In this document: positions 19,191 to 28,997 of the stretch, piece after piece
How positions within the stretch are numbered: the first letter of the stretch is position 1
Layout: the number at the start of each line of letters is the position of its first letter
Origin: Methanoregulaceae archaeon PtaB.Bin056
Lineage (GTDB): Archaea > Halobacteriota > Methanomicrobia > Methanomicrobiales > Methanospirillaceae
Direction: 5' to 3'
Assembly (NCBI GenBank): GCA_002067095.1
Contig: MVQD01000086.1
Span: 1 to 64,000, forward strand
DNA length: 64,000 bases
Translations under genes and position numbers: made by a program
Notes under the pieces: generated by a model
Database searches by the model: none
Told to the model about the DNA's origin: nothing
Seen by the model: the letters and a program-made list of their open reading frames with translations, nothing else

Positions 19191-19614
19191 ATACACTCCT
19201 CTTGGTCTGGAGATATATCATCACTTGGGATCGTCCCCTACAAAGAGACTCCCATTCCCGCAATTGTCCCATGCAGCCACAGCACCCCCCCGTGTCCATC
19301 CCTTTCCTTAGATCCTTTCTCATGGCTACCGTCACGCCGCGACGGGTCCTGTAAAAATTCCATGAAACAGAAGGGACACCCATGAGAAGGCTCACAACGC
19401 GGGAACAAGAACTGCGCTTTTTCCGAAACGATTGAGACACGATCCGTAAATCAGGCATGGACCCGGGTGTTTTAGTGTTCTGACCCATACGAATGATCGA
19501 AGAGTTCCATGAAAGGATTCTCTTTTGCTATCTCCCCCACCTCAGGGCCCCGGTAGCAGTCCCGGTGAAAACAGGCAGATTCATCGGGTGAAATGTGATA
19601 CCTCCCACATCAGG
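19191..19614. other. Intergenic, about 424 bases
   Basis: Divergent promoter region between the kinase and the MscS channel. No convincing gene. Frames reading through it are composed of scattered peptides without family features. A TATA-like sequence 'gagatatatc' lies near 19208-19217 and could serve the kinase on the minus strand. Confidence 0.35.
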
Positions 19615-20568
19615 ATGCGATCGTATACCCTGCCGCCCCGGTATTTCCTGCTCCTCACCCTTATCATCGGGACGATGATGGGAGCGATGATCATCTCAGA
19701 GACCCTCGCAACAGAGAGTGGGGATAATAGTCTGGTCATTCTCATCCAGAGCCCCTTTGAAGGCACCGTCTTCGAACAGATCTTCAATACGCTCGCTATT
19801 GCGGTCTTCATCCTTGTGCTGTACACCATCGGGGTCTACACCATTGTCAGGAAGATGCCGGACGAAGCCTCCCGTTTCACTGCCGTCAGGATCTTCTCTG
19901 CATTCCTCATAGGGCTCGGCCTCCTCCTGGGGCTGATGGTCTGGGTCCAGGACCCAAAGGAGATCGTAATTGTAATCGGCATCATCTGGGGGGCGATTGT
20001 CGTCGCGCTCCGCGACCTCATCCAGAATATGGTGGGAAGCCTTGTCCTTCTTGTCACCCGGATGTACCGGATAGGCGACCGGATCCATATCAAGGGAGTC
20101 TACGGGACTGTCATGGACATCGGGATCTTCCGGACCACCCTGATGCGGCTCGACGAGGAGTCCGGTGACCATCCCAGCGGCCAGGTCACCACCATCCCAA
20201 ACGGCATACTCTTCCGGGAGACTGTTACCAATACGAGCCGTGACCTCTCATTTACTGGTGACGAGATCCGAATCACGCTCCCGTTCTCTTCCGATATCGA
20301 CAAAACGCGGACCCTTCTCCTCGGGATCGTGCAGAAGCATACCGCAGACGTCCAGCAGAAGGCGAGGGCCGAGATCGAACAACTCAGCGACAGGAAATTC
20401 CTTCCTTCGTTTGAGACCGAGCCGACATTCTTTGTGCACCTCGACCGCCACCAGATTCTCCTGGTCGTCAAGTACTACACGGAGACCCGGAGGAGGTCCG
20501 AGATCAAGAACCAGATCGTCGGGGAGATATCGCAGGTCATCCCGGAAGTCCTGGACGTGGCCCGGTAA
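19615..20568 (+). CDS. MscS-family mechanosensitive channel
   Basis: 317 residues. Three N-terminal hydrophobic segments (about 8-28, 60-82, 95-115) precede the pore-lining helix and the beta domain: 'IIWGAIVVALRDLIQNMVGSLVLLVTRMYRIGDRIHIKGVYG' shows the typical MscS sequence with the Gly/Ala-rich TM3 and the 'G-D-x-I-x-I' entry of the beta domain, and 'TIPNGILFRETVTN' is the conserved turn (IPN) before the lower domain. The channel opens on membrane tension to release solutes. ATG at 19615 is chosen because it begins just before TM1; an upstream GTG (19588) is possible. Confidence 0.87.
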   Translation: MRSYTLPPRYFLLLTLIIGTMMGAMIISETLATESGDNSLVILIQSPFEGTVFEQIFNTLAIAVFILVLYTIGVYTIVRKMPDEASRFTAVRIFSAFLIGLGLLLGLMVWVQDPKEIVIVIGIIWGAIVVALRDLIQNMVGSLVLLVTRMYRIGDRIHIKGVYGTVMDIGIFRTTLMRLDEESGDHPSGQVTTIPNGILFRETVTNTSRDLSFTGDEIRITLPFSSDIDKTRTLLLGIVQKHTADVQQKARAEIEQLSDRKFLPSFETEPTFFVHLDRHQILLVVKYYTETRRRSEIKNQIVGEISQVIPEVLDVAR

Positions 20569-20908
20569 CTGGCCTGCGTATGGTTGTGGGATTCCCATTT
20601 CAGGCAGCAGTATCATTTCAGAGAAGACAGGAGAGAGGGTGCCCGATCAATCCGGATCGCAGATCCCGAAAGATAATGTGCCACCACCCCTGGGACCTCT
20701 CACTATTGAGGAGACAATTCGCAGCCGTCGCAAAGTGTCATGGTATGATTGATCACCATTTGACGAGGCCTCTCCATGAAATGCACATACCATGCCTGCG
20801 AGAAATCCCGGTTCCGTTCGTGTCCGTTGCCGGAACACAATCTCTTTCCCAGGCCCACGGCATCTGAATCGAGGTAGAAAAAAAGAGATCTGGAGAGATG
20901 GGTTCCTT
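20569..20908. other. Intergenic, 340 bases
   Basis: Region between the convergent MscS and propeller/PKD genes. It should contain the terminators of both. A run 'gtagaaaaaaagagat' near 20874-20889 could serve the plus strand. No gene is supported. Confidence 0.35.
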
Positions 20909-23900
20909 CTATCGAACGTACACGTTCCGGGACGTAGTACTCCTTCCGTTGGCGTTCTCCACCGAAAGCGATACCGCGTAGGTCCCGGGGTGCGCGAAGG
21001 TGTGGACAGGGTTTCTCAATGCCGAGGTCTCGCCATCGCCAAAATTCCACTCCCAGGAATTCGGACTTCGGAGCGACATGTCATTGAACTGGACTGCCAG
21101 GGGAGCTGACCCGAAGCTCCTGTTCATCGCAAAGAACGCGATAGGGGGAACGCCGGGGACCGGGGGGATCGTGGGTTTCGGGGTGATGGTCGGGGTGGGG
21201 GTGATCGTCGGGACCACGGGTTTTGTTCGGATCCATACGAACGATGTATATACGCTGCTCCCGCCAGGATTGAAGGCCCTAAGCACCGGGGTGTATGTTC
21301 CAGGGGTAGCGTAGGTATGCACCGGGTTCTGCTCGGTCGAAGTGTTTCCATCCCCAAAGTCCCATCGCCATGCGGTGGGTGTCCCCTTCGTCCGGTCGGT
21401 GAACCTCACCTCAAGCGGGCCGTACCCCGACATCGGGGAGGCGGAAAACCACGCCGCAGGCGGCCTGCCCGACGGGCTGACCTGGATATAATCCGTCCTT
21501 ATTTTGGTATCCTGTGCATCGATGTTTCCGGCCGCAAGCGAGACTGTGAAGGTGCCAGGATAGAGATAGGTGTGGGTCACCTGGAGAGTCTCGTTTGCCC
21601 AGGTGGTGGTCCCGTCGCCGAAGTCCCAGGACCTTGTGGTGACGACCCCGGTCGAAGTGTCGGTGAACTCCACGTCAAGCGGGGCTTTCCCGGCCGTTGC
21701 GTTTGCGGTAAAGTCTGCGACCGGCGGGTCGAGCGGGAGAGTCCCGATGGCGTACACGCTGCCGTCGTTGCAGCCGAAATATACGATGCCGCCTGCAACG
21801 GCAGGGCTCGAGAGGATTGCGTCACCGGCGGTATAGTTCCAGAGGAGGGAGCCGGTTGCGGCATCCAGGGCATAGAGGTTCCCGTCGTAGCTCCCGGCAT
21901 AGACCACGTTGCCTGCAACGGCAGGGCTCGAGAGGATTGCGTCACCGGCGGTAAAGTTCCAGAGGAGTTCCCCGGTTGCGGCATCCAGGGCGTATACGTT
22001 GTTGTTGTCATTGCTCCCGACGTAGACTGCTTTATTTTCAACGGCAGGGCTCGAGTACGCGGTTTTCCCGGCCGGATACTCCCAGAGGAGTGTGCCCGTC
22101 GCGGCATCCAATGCACAGAACGGACGACCCGAGCCGCTGCCGGCATAGACAATCCCGTCCGAGACTGCGGGGCTTGCATACAGGCCCGCGTCGTCTCCTG
22201 CGCCCGCCTCCCAGAGGAGGGCCCCGGAAGTCGCGTCAAGGGCAAAGAGGTCTCCCCCGTAGGTCAGGACAAAAACCCTGCCATCAGAGACCGCCGGGCT
22301 CGAAAAGATGCGGTTGAGATCATAGGGCGAATCCGGGGTGGAATAGGTCCAAAGCAGCCTGCCCGAAACCTCGTCGAACGCGTAGACAACCCCGTCCATG
22401 TTGCCGATGTAGACTGTCCCCCCGAAAACCGCCGGGCTTGAGCTGATACTGCTGCGCACGGTTGTCCGGATCGGGAGCCTGTATTTCCACAGGAGGTCTC
22501 CGCTGTAAGCATCGACGGCATGGAGTTTTGTCTTCATCCCCCCGATGTACACGACACCGTTTGCAACGGCAGGGCTCGAGCTCACGGGGTCATTTCGCTC
22601 CAGCGTGTCATACTTCCAGAGGACTGCCCCCGTCTCTGCATCCAGCGCGTATAGGTTCCGGTCCTGGCTCCCGACGTACACGGTGCCATCTACGACCGCA
22701 GGGCTCGATGTCACCCGGCCCCCGGTCTGGCAGGTCCAGAGCAGGGATGGGACGGCCCTTCTCCCCCCGTCATTGTACACGCCCGTGTTGGCAGGGTCGG
22801 ACCGGAACTCGCGGGCCGTTACCGCCGCAGGGTCGTCGGTGACAAAAAAGACGACTGCGTTCGAGGTCTCTCCAGTCGCGTGATCCATGACGGTGAGAGT
22901 GACCCTGCGGGAGTGGGCCAGGAGGCCGGCCGCAATGTCCACCGAGAGGCAGGTCTCGTTTTCAAACTGCGTCACCTGCTCTTTGCCGTCCCACGAGACG
23001 GAACACGACGGGGTAAATCCGGTGCCGCAGACGTGGAGCGTAAACTCCGGGCTGCCCACGATTACGCCGGCCGGGTCAAGGGAGAGGACCGAGAGGGATC
23101 CCGTCGTTGCCGTGCTGGTCACCGCGGTCTGGTTCACGAGCCCGGTTGTCCCGACCGACCGGACGGCGAGGGTATACGGCGTAGACGGGAGAAGCCCGCC
23201 TGCCGTCCACGTGCCCGTCCCGGCAGACACGTTCTCCTGGAAGACGCCGTCGAGGAAGACCATTACGTGGGAGAACCCGATCACCTTGGGGTCCGTCCAG
23301 GCCCACGTGATCTCTCTCCCGTTGATCGTGGCCGGGTGGAGTTCAGCGACGCATTCCGGTGGTTCGTCAGGGAGCGTGGCAAGGGCATACATCGTCCCGC
23401 CCGACCCCGTCGCATAAAGGACTCCGCCTGCAATCACGGGACTTGAGAACCCCTGTTCGGTGGTCGCATAGGTCCAGAGCAGCTCCCCGGTCCCGGCATT
23501 GAGGGCAAAGATGGTTCCGTCCGAGCTGCCGGCATAGACTATGCCGTTTGCATAAGAGGGGCTGTTCCTGACCGGGCCGCCTGCGGTATAGTTCCAGAGC
23601 ATCTCCCCTGTCCCGGCATCGAGGGCAGAAACGGTCCCATCCCAGTCCCCGATGTAGATAGTGCCACTGGCAACGGCAGGGGCGGACTCAACGGAGTCGG
23701 CCCCGGGACGGTTCCAGAGCAGGGTCCCGGTGGACCCGTCGATGGCGTAGAGGATTCCGCCCGTGGTCCTGATATAGACCGTGTTGCCAGAGACGACCGG
23801 GCCTGACGAGACAATCTCTTCCCCGGTCTCATAGTTCCAGACGAGGTCTCCCGAGGTCGCATTGAGGGCAAAGAGTTCTCCGTCCTGGTCCGCGATGTAG

Positions 23901-25801
23901 ACGCGGCCGTGTGCCACCGCGGGGCCTGACCGGACCTCGCTCCCGGCATTATATGTCCACAGGAGTGCCCCGGTCCCGGCGTCGAGGGCGTAGACCTTTT
24001 CGTCCGTGCTACCGGCGTACACGGCTCCCCCTGCCACCGCCGGGCTCGATGCAATGAGCCGTCCGGTTGTGTACTGCCAGAGGAGGGCCCCCGTAGACGC
24101 GTTGAGGGCGTAGATGTTCTTATCGCTGCTGCCGGTGTAGACAACTCCTCCTTCGACCGCCGGGCTGCTCTCACCTCCCCCGTGAGGGGAGACCCAGAGG
24201 ACCTTTCCGGTCAGTGCGTCGAGTGCGTACATCTCGTAGATACTGTTGACGTAGAGGACACCGTCTGCCAATGCAGGGAGGGACCCGTAATAGTTCTCTA
24301 TCTGGGACTTCCAGAGGAGTTCGTTTCCGGGCCGGGTGCCGCCGTCATTGTAGACCCCCGAGTTGTAGAGGTCAGATCGGAACTTCCACGACCGCCTTCC
24401 CGCCTCCGGTCCGGTCCAGGCCGTGTGGTTCACCCATGTCGCGTTGACGCTGCCACCGGCCGAAACCGTCCTCGTACCAATGGTATGCGGCGTTTCCGGC
24501 AGGAGCCCGGTCGCAGTCCAGGTCCCTGTCCCGGCCGTGACGTCCTCCCGGAACTCCCCGTCGAAGTATACTTTAACGATGGCAAACCCGGGCGTTTCGG
24601 GATCGGTCCACGCCCACGTGATGGAGCCTTCCGTTGCCGCCGTTGCATGAAGACCGGTCACGCCTGCCGGCGGAGCTTCCTGCGACGACCCGAAGGCATA
24701 GATTCCGCCGTCATGGCACCCGACATAGACGATGCCATTGGCTACCGATGGGCTTGAGAACACCCAGTTCCCCGTCAAAGAGCTCCAGAGGAGAGCGCCG
24801 GTTACTGCATCCAGGGCATAGAGGTTCCCATCGTTGCTCCCGATATAGACTACGCCGTTTGCAACCGCGGGACTCGAAGAGACGCCATGCCCTGTCGTGT
24901 AACTCCAGAGGAGGTCTCCACTTCCTGCATCGAGTGCATAGATGTGATGGTCGTGACTCCCGAAATATACGACGCCGTCTGCAATGGCAGGGCTTCCGAA
25001 GACTGCACCGCCCGTTGTAAAGTTCCACAGGAGATCGCCATTCGTTGCATTGAGAGCATACAGGTTGTCATCCCAACTCCCCACATACACCACCCCATCT
25101 GCGACGGCAGGGCTTCCGAATACATAGTCCGCGGTCGTAAAGTTCCAGACAAGATCCCCGGTTGATGCATCGAATGCATAGAGGTTCTGGTCATAACTGC
25201 CAATGTACACAATACCATCTGCGACCGCAGGGCTGGATGTCACATAGCCGACAGGCCATGGAGAGGAACTTTTGGTAGAATTCCAGAGGAGTGCCCCATT
25301 GGATGCATCGAGTGCAATAATCTTGTGCGGACCCTCTCCTGCATAGACCACACCGTCAGCCACTGCCGGACTGGACCGTGCCACCTGCTCCGTCGTATAA
25401 TTCCAGATGAGGTTCCCTGTCCCGGCGTCGAGTGCGTAAATATTGTAATCGTCACTTCCAAAATATACCACATTGTCTGCAACCGCAGGACTCGACCTTA
25501 TTTCCCGCCCGGTCGTATACGACCAGATGAGATCTCCCGTGACCGCATCGAACGCATAGAGTGAGTGGTCATCGCTCCCGACATATACCACTCCATCTAC
25601 CACTGTCGGGCTGGAATACACTTCTTTTTCTGTGGTGTAGTTCCATACCACCATCCCGTCAGGCCTCGTCCCCCCATCGTCATAGACTCCGGAGTTGGAG
25701 AGATCGGAGCGGAACTTCCAGGCCTGCCCTTCGGCGGATACATGTGAGGATGAGACGAGAACGAGCAAGAAAAGTACAGTGAGAATACAATATGGTTTCA
25801 C
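20909..25801 (-). CDS. Giant secreted PQQ-like propeller/PKD surface protein
   Basis: 1630 residues. GTG start with ribosome-binding site AAAGGTGG; signal peptide to about residue 23. Three PQQ-like eight-bladed propeller blocks, with many copies of 'SSPAVADGVVYVGS' plus 'YALDAATG', lie at roughly 27-375, 480-850 and 1000-1370; each block starts with a 'WKFRSDLSNSGVY' type motif. Between them are fibronectin III-like segments ('WAWTDPET') and an IPT/TIG-like segment. Three PKD domains (WDFGDG, WRWDFGDG and WEWNFGDG) with a Thr/Pro linker end the protein. The pattern is that of extracellular adhesion or cell-wall proteins of methanogens; it does not imply that PQQ is bound. Near-identical DNA repeats, e.g. 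around 21790-21840 and 21908-21960, show recent internal duplication. Confidence 0.9.
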   Translation of the reverse strand: MKPYCILTVLFLLVLVSSSHVSAEGQAWKFRSDLSNSGVYDDGGTRPDGMVVWNYTTEKEVYSSPTVVDGVVYVGSDDHSLYAFDAVTGDLIWSYTTGREIRSSPAVADNVVYFGSDDYNIYALDAGTGNLIWNYTTEQVARSSPAVADGVVYAGEGPHKIIALDASNGALLWNSTKSSSPWPVGYVTSSPAVADGIVYIGSYDQNLYAFDASTGDLVWNFTTADYVFGSPAVADGVVYVGSWDDNLYALNATNGDLLWNFTTGGAVFGSPAIADGVVYFGSHDHHIYALDAGSGDLLWSYTTGHGVSSSPAVANGVVYIGSNDGNLYALDAVTGALLWSSLTGNWVFSSPSVANGIVYVGCHDGGIYAFGSSQEAPPAGVTGLHATAATEGSITWAWTDPETPGFAIVKVYFDGEFREDVTAGTGTWTATGLLPETPHTIGTRTVSAGGSVNATWVNHTAWTGPEAGRRSWKFRSDLYNSGVYNDGGTRPGNELLWKSQIENYYGSLPALADGVLYVNSIYEMYALDALTGKVLWVSPHGGGESSPAVEGGVVYTGSSDKNIYALNASTGALLWQYTTGRLIASSPAVAGGAVYAGSTDEKVYALDAGTGALLWTYNAGSEVRSGPAVAHGRVYIADQDGELFALNATSGDLVWNYETGEEIVSSGPVVSGNTVYIRTTGGILYAIDGSTGTLLWNRPGADSVESAPAVASGTIYIGDWDGTVSALDAGTGEMLWNYTAGGPVRNSPSYANGIVYAGSSDGTIFALNAGTGELLWTYATTEQGFSSPVIAGGVLYATGSGGTMYALATLPDEPPECVAELHPATINGREITWAWTDPKVIGFSHVMVFLDGVFQENVSAGTGTWTAGGLLPSTPYTLAVRSVGTTGLVNQTAVTSTATTGSLSVLSLDPAGVIVGSPEFTLHVCGTGFTPSCSVSWDGKEQVTQFENETCLSVDIAAGLLAHSRRVTLTVMDHATGETSNAVVFFVTDDPAAVTAREFRSDPANTGVYNDGGRRAVPSLLWTCQTGGRVTSSPAVVDGTVYVGSQDRNLYALDAETGAVLWKYDTLERNDPVSSSPAVANGVVYIGGMKTKLHAVDAYSGDLLWKYRLPIRTTVRSSISSSPAVFGGTVYIGNMDGVVYAFDEVSGRLLWTYSTPDSPYDLNRIFSSPAVSDGRVFVLTYGGDLFALDATSGALLWEAGAGDDAGLYASPAVSDGIVYAGSGSGRPFCALDAATGTLLWEYPAGKTAYSSPAVENKAVYVGSNDNNNVYALDAATGELLWNFTAGDAILSSPAVAGNVVYAGSYDGNLYALDAATGSLLWNYTAGDAILSSPAVAGGIVYFGCNDGSVYAIGTLPLDPPVADFTANATAGKAPLDVEFTDTSTGVVTTRSWDFGDGTTTWANETLQVTHTYLYPGTFTVSLAAGNIDAQDTKIRTDYIQVSPSGRPPAAWFSASPMSGYGPLEVRFTDRTKGTPTAWRWDFGDGNTSTEQNPVHTYATPGTYTPVLRAFNPGGSSVYTSFVWIRTKPVVPTITPTPTITPKPTIPPVPGVPPIAFFAMNRSFGSAPLAVQFNDMSLRSPNSWEWNFGDGETSALRNPVHTFAHPGTYAVSLSVENANGRSTTSRNVYVR

Positions 25802-25930
25802 GATTCCACCTTTCTCTATTGTAGTAACTAAAAAAACAGTCGGCCACTATTTATGCATTTCCACGTCCTTTCGCAGAAGAGATCGGCGATCGAAAATCCG
25901 CTCGGTTTATAGTCCGGATATGTGCCTTGA

Positions 25931-26095
25931 CTATGGAGCGGCCGCCTGCGTCAACCCCTGCAAACACCGCCACGACCATGTCATGCCCTTCTGCAAGAGT
26001 CTTTGGGACAGAGACGAAGTTCCACCCCGAACGGAGGAGGATGGTTCTTCCCGCAGGAGTCGGGGTCGGCGTTTTGGGGGTGGGAGCTCCCGTGC
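25931..26095 (-). pseudogene. Duplicated fragment of a secreted Thr/Pro-linked protein
   Basis: The minus strand here encodes a fragment 'RSGWNFVSVPKTLAEGHD' and 'VFAGVDAGGRSI', which is nearly the same as the segment in the gene at 26693-27940 (there 'VPRILAEGHD', 'VFAGVDTGGRSI'). The DNA similarity extends over about 150 bases and is high, roughly 85 percent by eye. There is no signal peptide or following domain, so this is a partial copy left by duplication, not a functional gene. Confidence 0.75.
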
Positions 26096-26208
26096 CTTAT
26101 GAGATTGACCCGGACGGGAAACCAATTCTGTTGAGAGAGTTGGATTGGATTGGCCGATCGGGTTGATCGAGCTGGCCCACCCTCAAGATTATCATTTCAG
26201 CGGGTGAA

Positions 26209-26589
26209 ATGAAGTGCGTGAAATGGTATCATCTTACCCCAGTGCAATGGGTAATTCTGATCGTGCTTATTGCCCTTGCCAATACCTTCACTGTCACCCA
26301 GAGGTATGTGGTACCTGAAGTGCTGCGGCCCGTTGCCTACGTGCTGTTCCTTATTCTCCTTATTCTCGCCTTCTTTTTCATCGTCAGCCCGGTGGAACCG
26401 CTGCTGCTTGCAAAGACCCTTGCCTTCATTCTCGGGGTGATCGCGATAGTGCTCATCGTTATTCAGGATGTGATCCTTGCATCCACCCTGTCCTGGAAGG
26501 CCATGGTCATATTCCTGGGAGCGGTGCTTGCTCCCTTCATCGCCTGGCATATCTATGGGGCATTGCACAACCGGATTCTTTCACACTGA
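26209..26589 (+). CDS. Small membrane protein, four transmembrane helices
   Basis: 126 residues with four hydrophobic helices (about 12-30, 38-60, 66-90 and 95-116). The pattern 'WVILIVLIALANTF', 'YVLFLILLILAFFFIV', 'LAFILGVIAIVLIVIQDV' and 'MVIFLGAVLAPFIAW' is regular enough to leave little doubt that it is a membrane protein. Family unknown. A GGGTGAA element precedes the start. It is flanked by the duplicated fragment and a convergent secreted protein gene. Confidence 0.7.
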   Translation: MKCVKWYHLTPVQWVILIVLIALANTFTVTQRYVVPEVLRPVAYVLFLILLILAFFFIVSPVEPLLLAKTLAFILGVIAIVLIVIQDVILASTLSWKAMVIFLGAVLAPFIAWHIYGALHNRILSH

Positions 26590-26692
26590 GTCCCCGGGAC
26601 CCACGCGTTTCACTGCAGGACCTGGAGGAGTTATTGCAGCATCAATTAGAGAGGATGGGGCATACTCCCATCTCTCGCAGCAGGTGTGCTCT

Positions 26693-27940
26693 TCAATATT
26701 CTATTGCAACCAGCGTCCCGTTCCCGTTCATCTTCACCCAGTATCCTTGGAAGGGATGGAGGTGCCGGGTATCGCTGTGGGTCCCGGACCCGTCCTTTAC
26801 GATCGATGTCTCGTACTTCTGCAGGGTCGAATCGTACCCAAAGATCTGAAACCAGGTGTCATTGACTGACACGAGGGCATACCGCGCCTGCATCGGTTCC
26901 GTAGAGGAGAACCCGATAGTGTTCCAGCCGGAATAGAGTTGCTTTGTCGTTGTTTCCGGCATCCCGCCTGAGGCATAGACGAGAGGCACCTCCCTCGCAT
27001 CCGATGAGTAAATCCAGATCCCATCCAGCAGCCTCAAGGTATCCCCATATCGCAACTGCCTCCAGCTCTGGTTCTGCCCGTCGTATGTGAAGATGGAACG
27101 GCCCCCCGTGTCAACCCCTGCAAACACCGCATCGACCATATCATGCCCTTCAGCGAGTATCCTCGGCACCGACACGAAGTTCCACCCCGACCGGAGGAGG
27201 ATGGTTCCTCCCGCAGGAGTCGGGGTCGGGGTCGGCGTGGTGGAGGTTGGATCCGGAGTGGTCGGTGTTGGCGTGGGATTGGTTGGAATGGGGGTCGGGG
27301 TTGTCGGTGCCGGGGTGGTGGGAGTGGGGGTGATCGTGACCTGGTTTCCGACCGGAAGGGTACGCGAGAGTGCAGTTTCCCCGTCGACAAGGACCGTGAT
27401 CGTGACATTTCCGTCAGTTACCCCCTCGATAAAGAATGTGATCGCCGAATCGTCCGGGCCGGACTTGCTCCCCGCAAGTGAGAGGGAGGCCACGATGTTG
27501 GGAGCTCCCGATGCCGCCTCACCTCCAAGGGAGATGAGATCGTAGGTCCCTGCTGGTATGGTGCCAGTCGTGGAGGTTGAGAACACCCCGTCCTGGGAGA
27601 GCCCTACCCTCCTCACCTCGGTGTCACCCTTCCTGATCGTCATCACGTTGGTCCCGGTGTTCCACAGCGTCGCAGAGATTGAGCCGTCGTGTAAGGTAAA
27701 GGGGAGGAAAAATTCCCTTACTCCGAACGAGAACGGGCTTTCCGGTATCGCTGCAAAGGTGCCGTCAATGCTGATACAGAATGTTGAGGCATCCGAGAGG
27801 TTCCCGATCGAAATGGTCACCTGGTCTCCCGGCATGACGTGGTCAGGTGAGATGGAGACTGATGCCGTGGAGACTCCCTGCACGACGAGCAGCACTGCAA
27901 GCACCGCGAAGGCAAGGCAGGAACGAGTCATTGGCGCCAT
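26693..27940 (-). CDS. Secreted protein with Thr/Pro stalk
   Basis: 415 residues. Start at 27940 follows GGGGAG. Signal peptide to about residue 26; the N-terminal domain (about 30-205) is beta-rich ('PGDQVTISIGNLSDAST'); residues 207-250 are a Thr/Pro repeat stalk; the C-terminal domain (about 252-415) has 'LRSGWNFVSVPRILAEG', 'YDGQNQSWRQLRYGD' and 'LYSGWNTIGFSS', a pattern seen as a repeating module in archaeal surface proteins. No catalytic residues are obvious. Likely an S-layer-associated protein. The fragment at 25931-26095 was copied from its C-terminal half. Confidence 0.75.
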   Translation of the reverse strand: MAPMTRSCLAFAVLAVLLVVQGVSTASVSISPDHVMPGDQVTISIGNLSDASTFCISIDGTFAAIPESPFSFGVREFFLPFTLHDGSISATLWNTGTNVMTIRKGDTEVRRVGLSQDGVFSTSTTGTIPAGTYDLISLGGEAASGAPNIVASLSLAGSKSGPDDSAITFFIEGVTDGNVTITVLVDGETALSRTLPVGNQVTITPTPTTPAPTTPTPIPTNPTPTPTTPDPTSTTPTPTPTPAGGTILLRSGWNFVSVPRILAEGHDMVDAVFAGVDTGGRSIFTYDGQNQSWRQLRYGDTLRLLDGIWIYSSDAREVPLVYASGGMPETTTKQLYSGWNTIGFSSTEPMQARYALVSVNDTWFQIFGYDSTLQKYETSIVKDGSGTHSDTRHLHPFQGYWVKMNGNGTLVAIEY

Positions 27941-28308
27941 GGAATTCTCCCCGGGGATTCGTCACAATCAGATGGTCCATACTCCTTATTAGGAATTCGG
28001 TGCCGGCCGGGTCGTTTCGGGTCTTCAGAATCCTGCCTTTCGTATCGTTTAATCTTGCATATGTGAGGTCGTCACGGAACGTTTTCATGAGAGTGCACGG
28101 AGAATACCCCGTGGAATCTCAAACGTTCACGTGCCGATCGATCCCTCAACACCCTCACCCTCTGCGCGGGCGAGCGTGCGGTCACTGGGGAATCCCCATA
28201 TCATACACACGACGAGCCGCTCCTCGTTTATTCCCATCTCCGATAAGAATTCCCCGGATCCCTGCAAGGCAGTTTTTTGGTCATCCTGCCTGTTCCAGGC
28301 TTGCGGGA
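27941..28308. other. Intergenic, 368 bases
   Basis: Between the stalk protein (upstream side) and the end of the flavin reductase. It holds the promoter of the stalk-protein gene; an AT-rich stretch lies near 27978-27992. No gene is supported. Confidence 0.35.
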
Positions 28309-28869
28309 TCAGCCCTTCCTGTAATTCTTCCCGGCTGAAAACGCCTCTCCTGCATCGTCACCCACGCGGTAGTAGGAGTGCTGCGCGTAGATGATCGGGT
28401 CGATCTTCCGGATGTCCGGCACCCCGTTGGTCACGCAGGACTTCGCGGCATGGATCTCCACGACCTTCCCGATGACCAGCAGGTGGCTCCCGCAGTCCAC
28501 GGACTCGAACAGTTCGCACTCGATGTTGACCGGGCACTCCGCGGCCATAGGTGCAGTCCCGAGTGTCCCGTATACCGATCGGAACACCCCGGACTTGTCC
28601 TCCCTGGCACCTGATACCAGGCCGCAGTGGTCGGTCTCGACCACCTGGGATGAGGTAGGCACGTTCAGCGAAAATGTCCGGTTCTCCTCGATCCCCTTCC
28701 AGGTGTACCGCCCCTTGTTGATCGCGACGCAGACCATCGGCGGCGCCATGCACGCGACAGTCGCCCAGGCAGCAGTCATGTAGTTGGGCCTTCCCAGGAC
28801 ATTTGCACCCACGAGCACCGTGGGCATGACACTCATATACGGCATCGGGCCAAGCGTTATTTTTTCCAT
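28309..28869 (-). CDS. Flavin reductase / flavoredoxin family protein
   Basis: 186 residues. The start at 28869 has a strong GGAGGAGCG ribosome-binding site. The FMN-binding split barrel is seen in 'MPTVLVGANVLGRPNYMTAAW' (phosphate/isoalloxazine contacts T-A-A-W), 'VAINKGRYTWKGIEENRTFSLNVP' and 'VSGAREDKSG'. Proteins of this family reduce flavins or are redox carriers ('flavoredoxin') in anaerobes. The final segment is polar. No adjacent partner gene is seen. Confidence 0.85.
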   Translation of the reverse strand: MEKITLGPMPYMSVMPTVLVGANVLGRPNYMTAAWATVACMAPPMVCVAINKGRYTWKGIEENRTFSLNVPTSSQVVETDHCGLVSGAREDKSGVFRSVYGTLGTAPMAAECPVNIECELFESVDCGSHLLVIGKVVEIHAAKSCVTNGVPDIRKIDPIIYAQHSYYRVGDDAGEAFSAGKNYRKG

Positions 28870-28997
28870 GCGCTCCTCCATCGGGTATGCGAATCAATTG
28901 TTCGCCCCAGGACAGTATCAGGGTAACGTTTCCTGGGTCCGCAGTGAATATCCCGGATGGATAAATCCATCCAGGGAAAAATGAGGGTCTCTTCCCT

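Noticed and set aside
21317-22441. Plus-strand frame of 374 codons opposite the propeller protein
   Set aside because: A shadow of the repeated propeller gene; the repeat and high GC keep stop codons away. Its peptide is Arg/Gly/Pro-rich with no family features.
26693-27940. Thr/Pro repeat as a tandem DNA repeat element
   Set aside because: The low-complexity DNA is explained by the coding of a Thr/Pro stalk.
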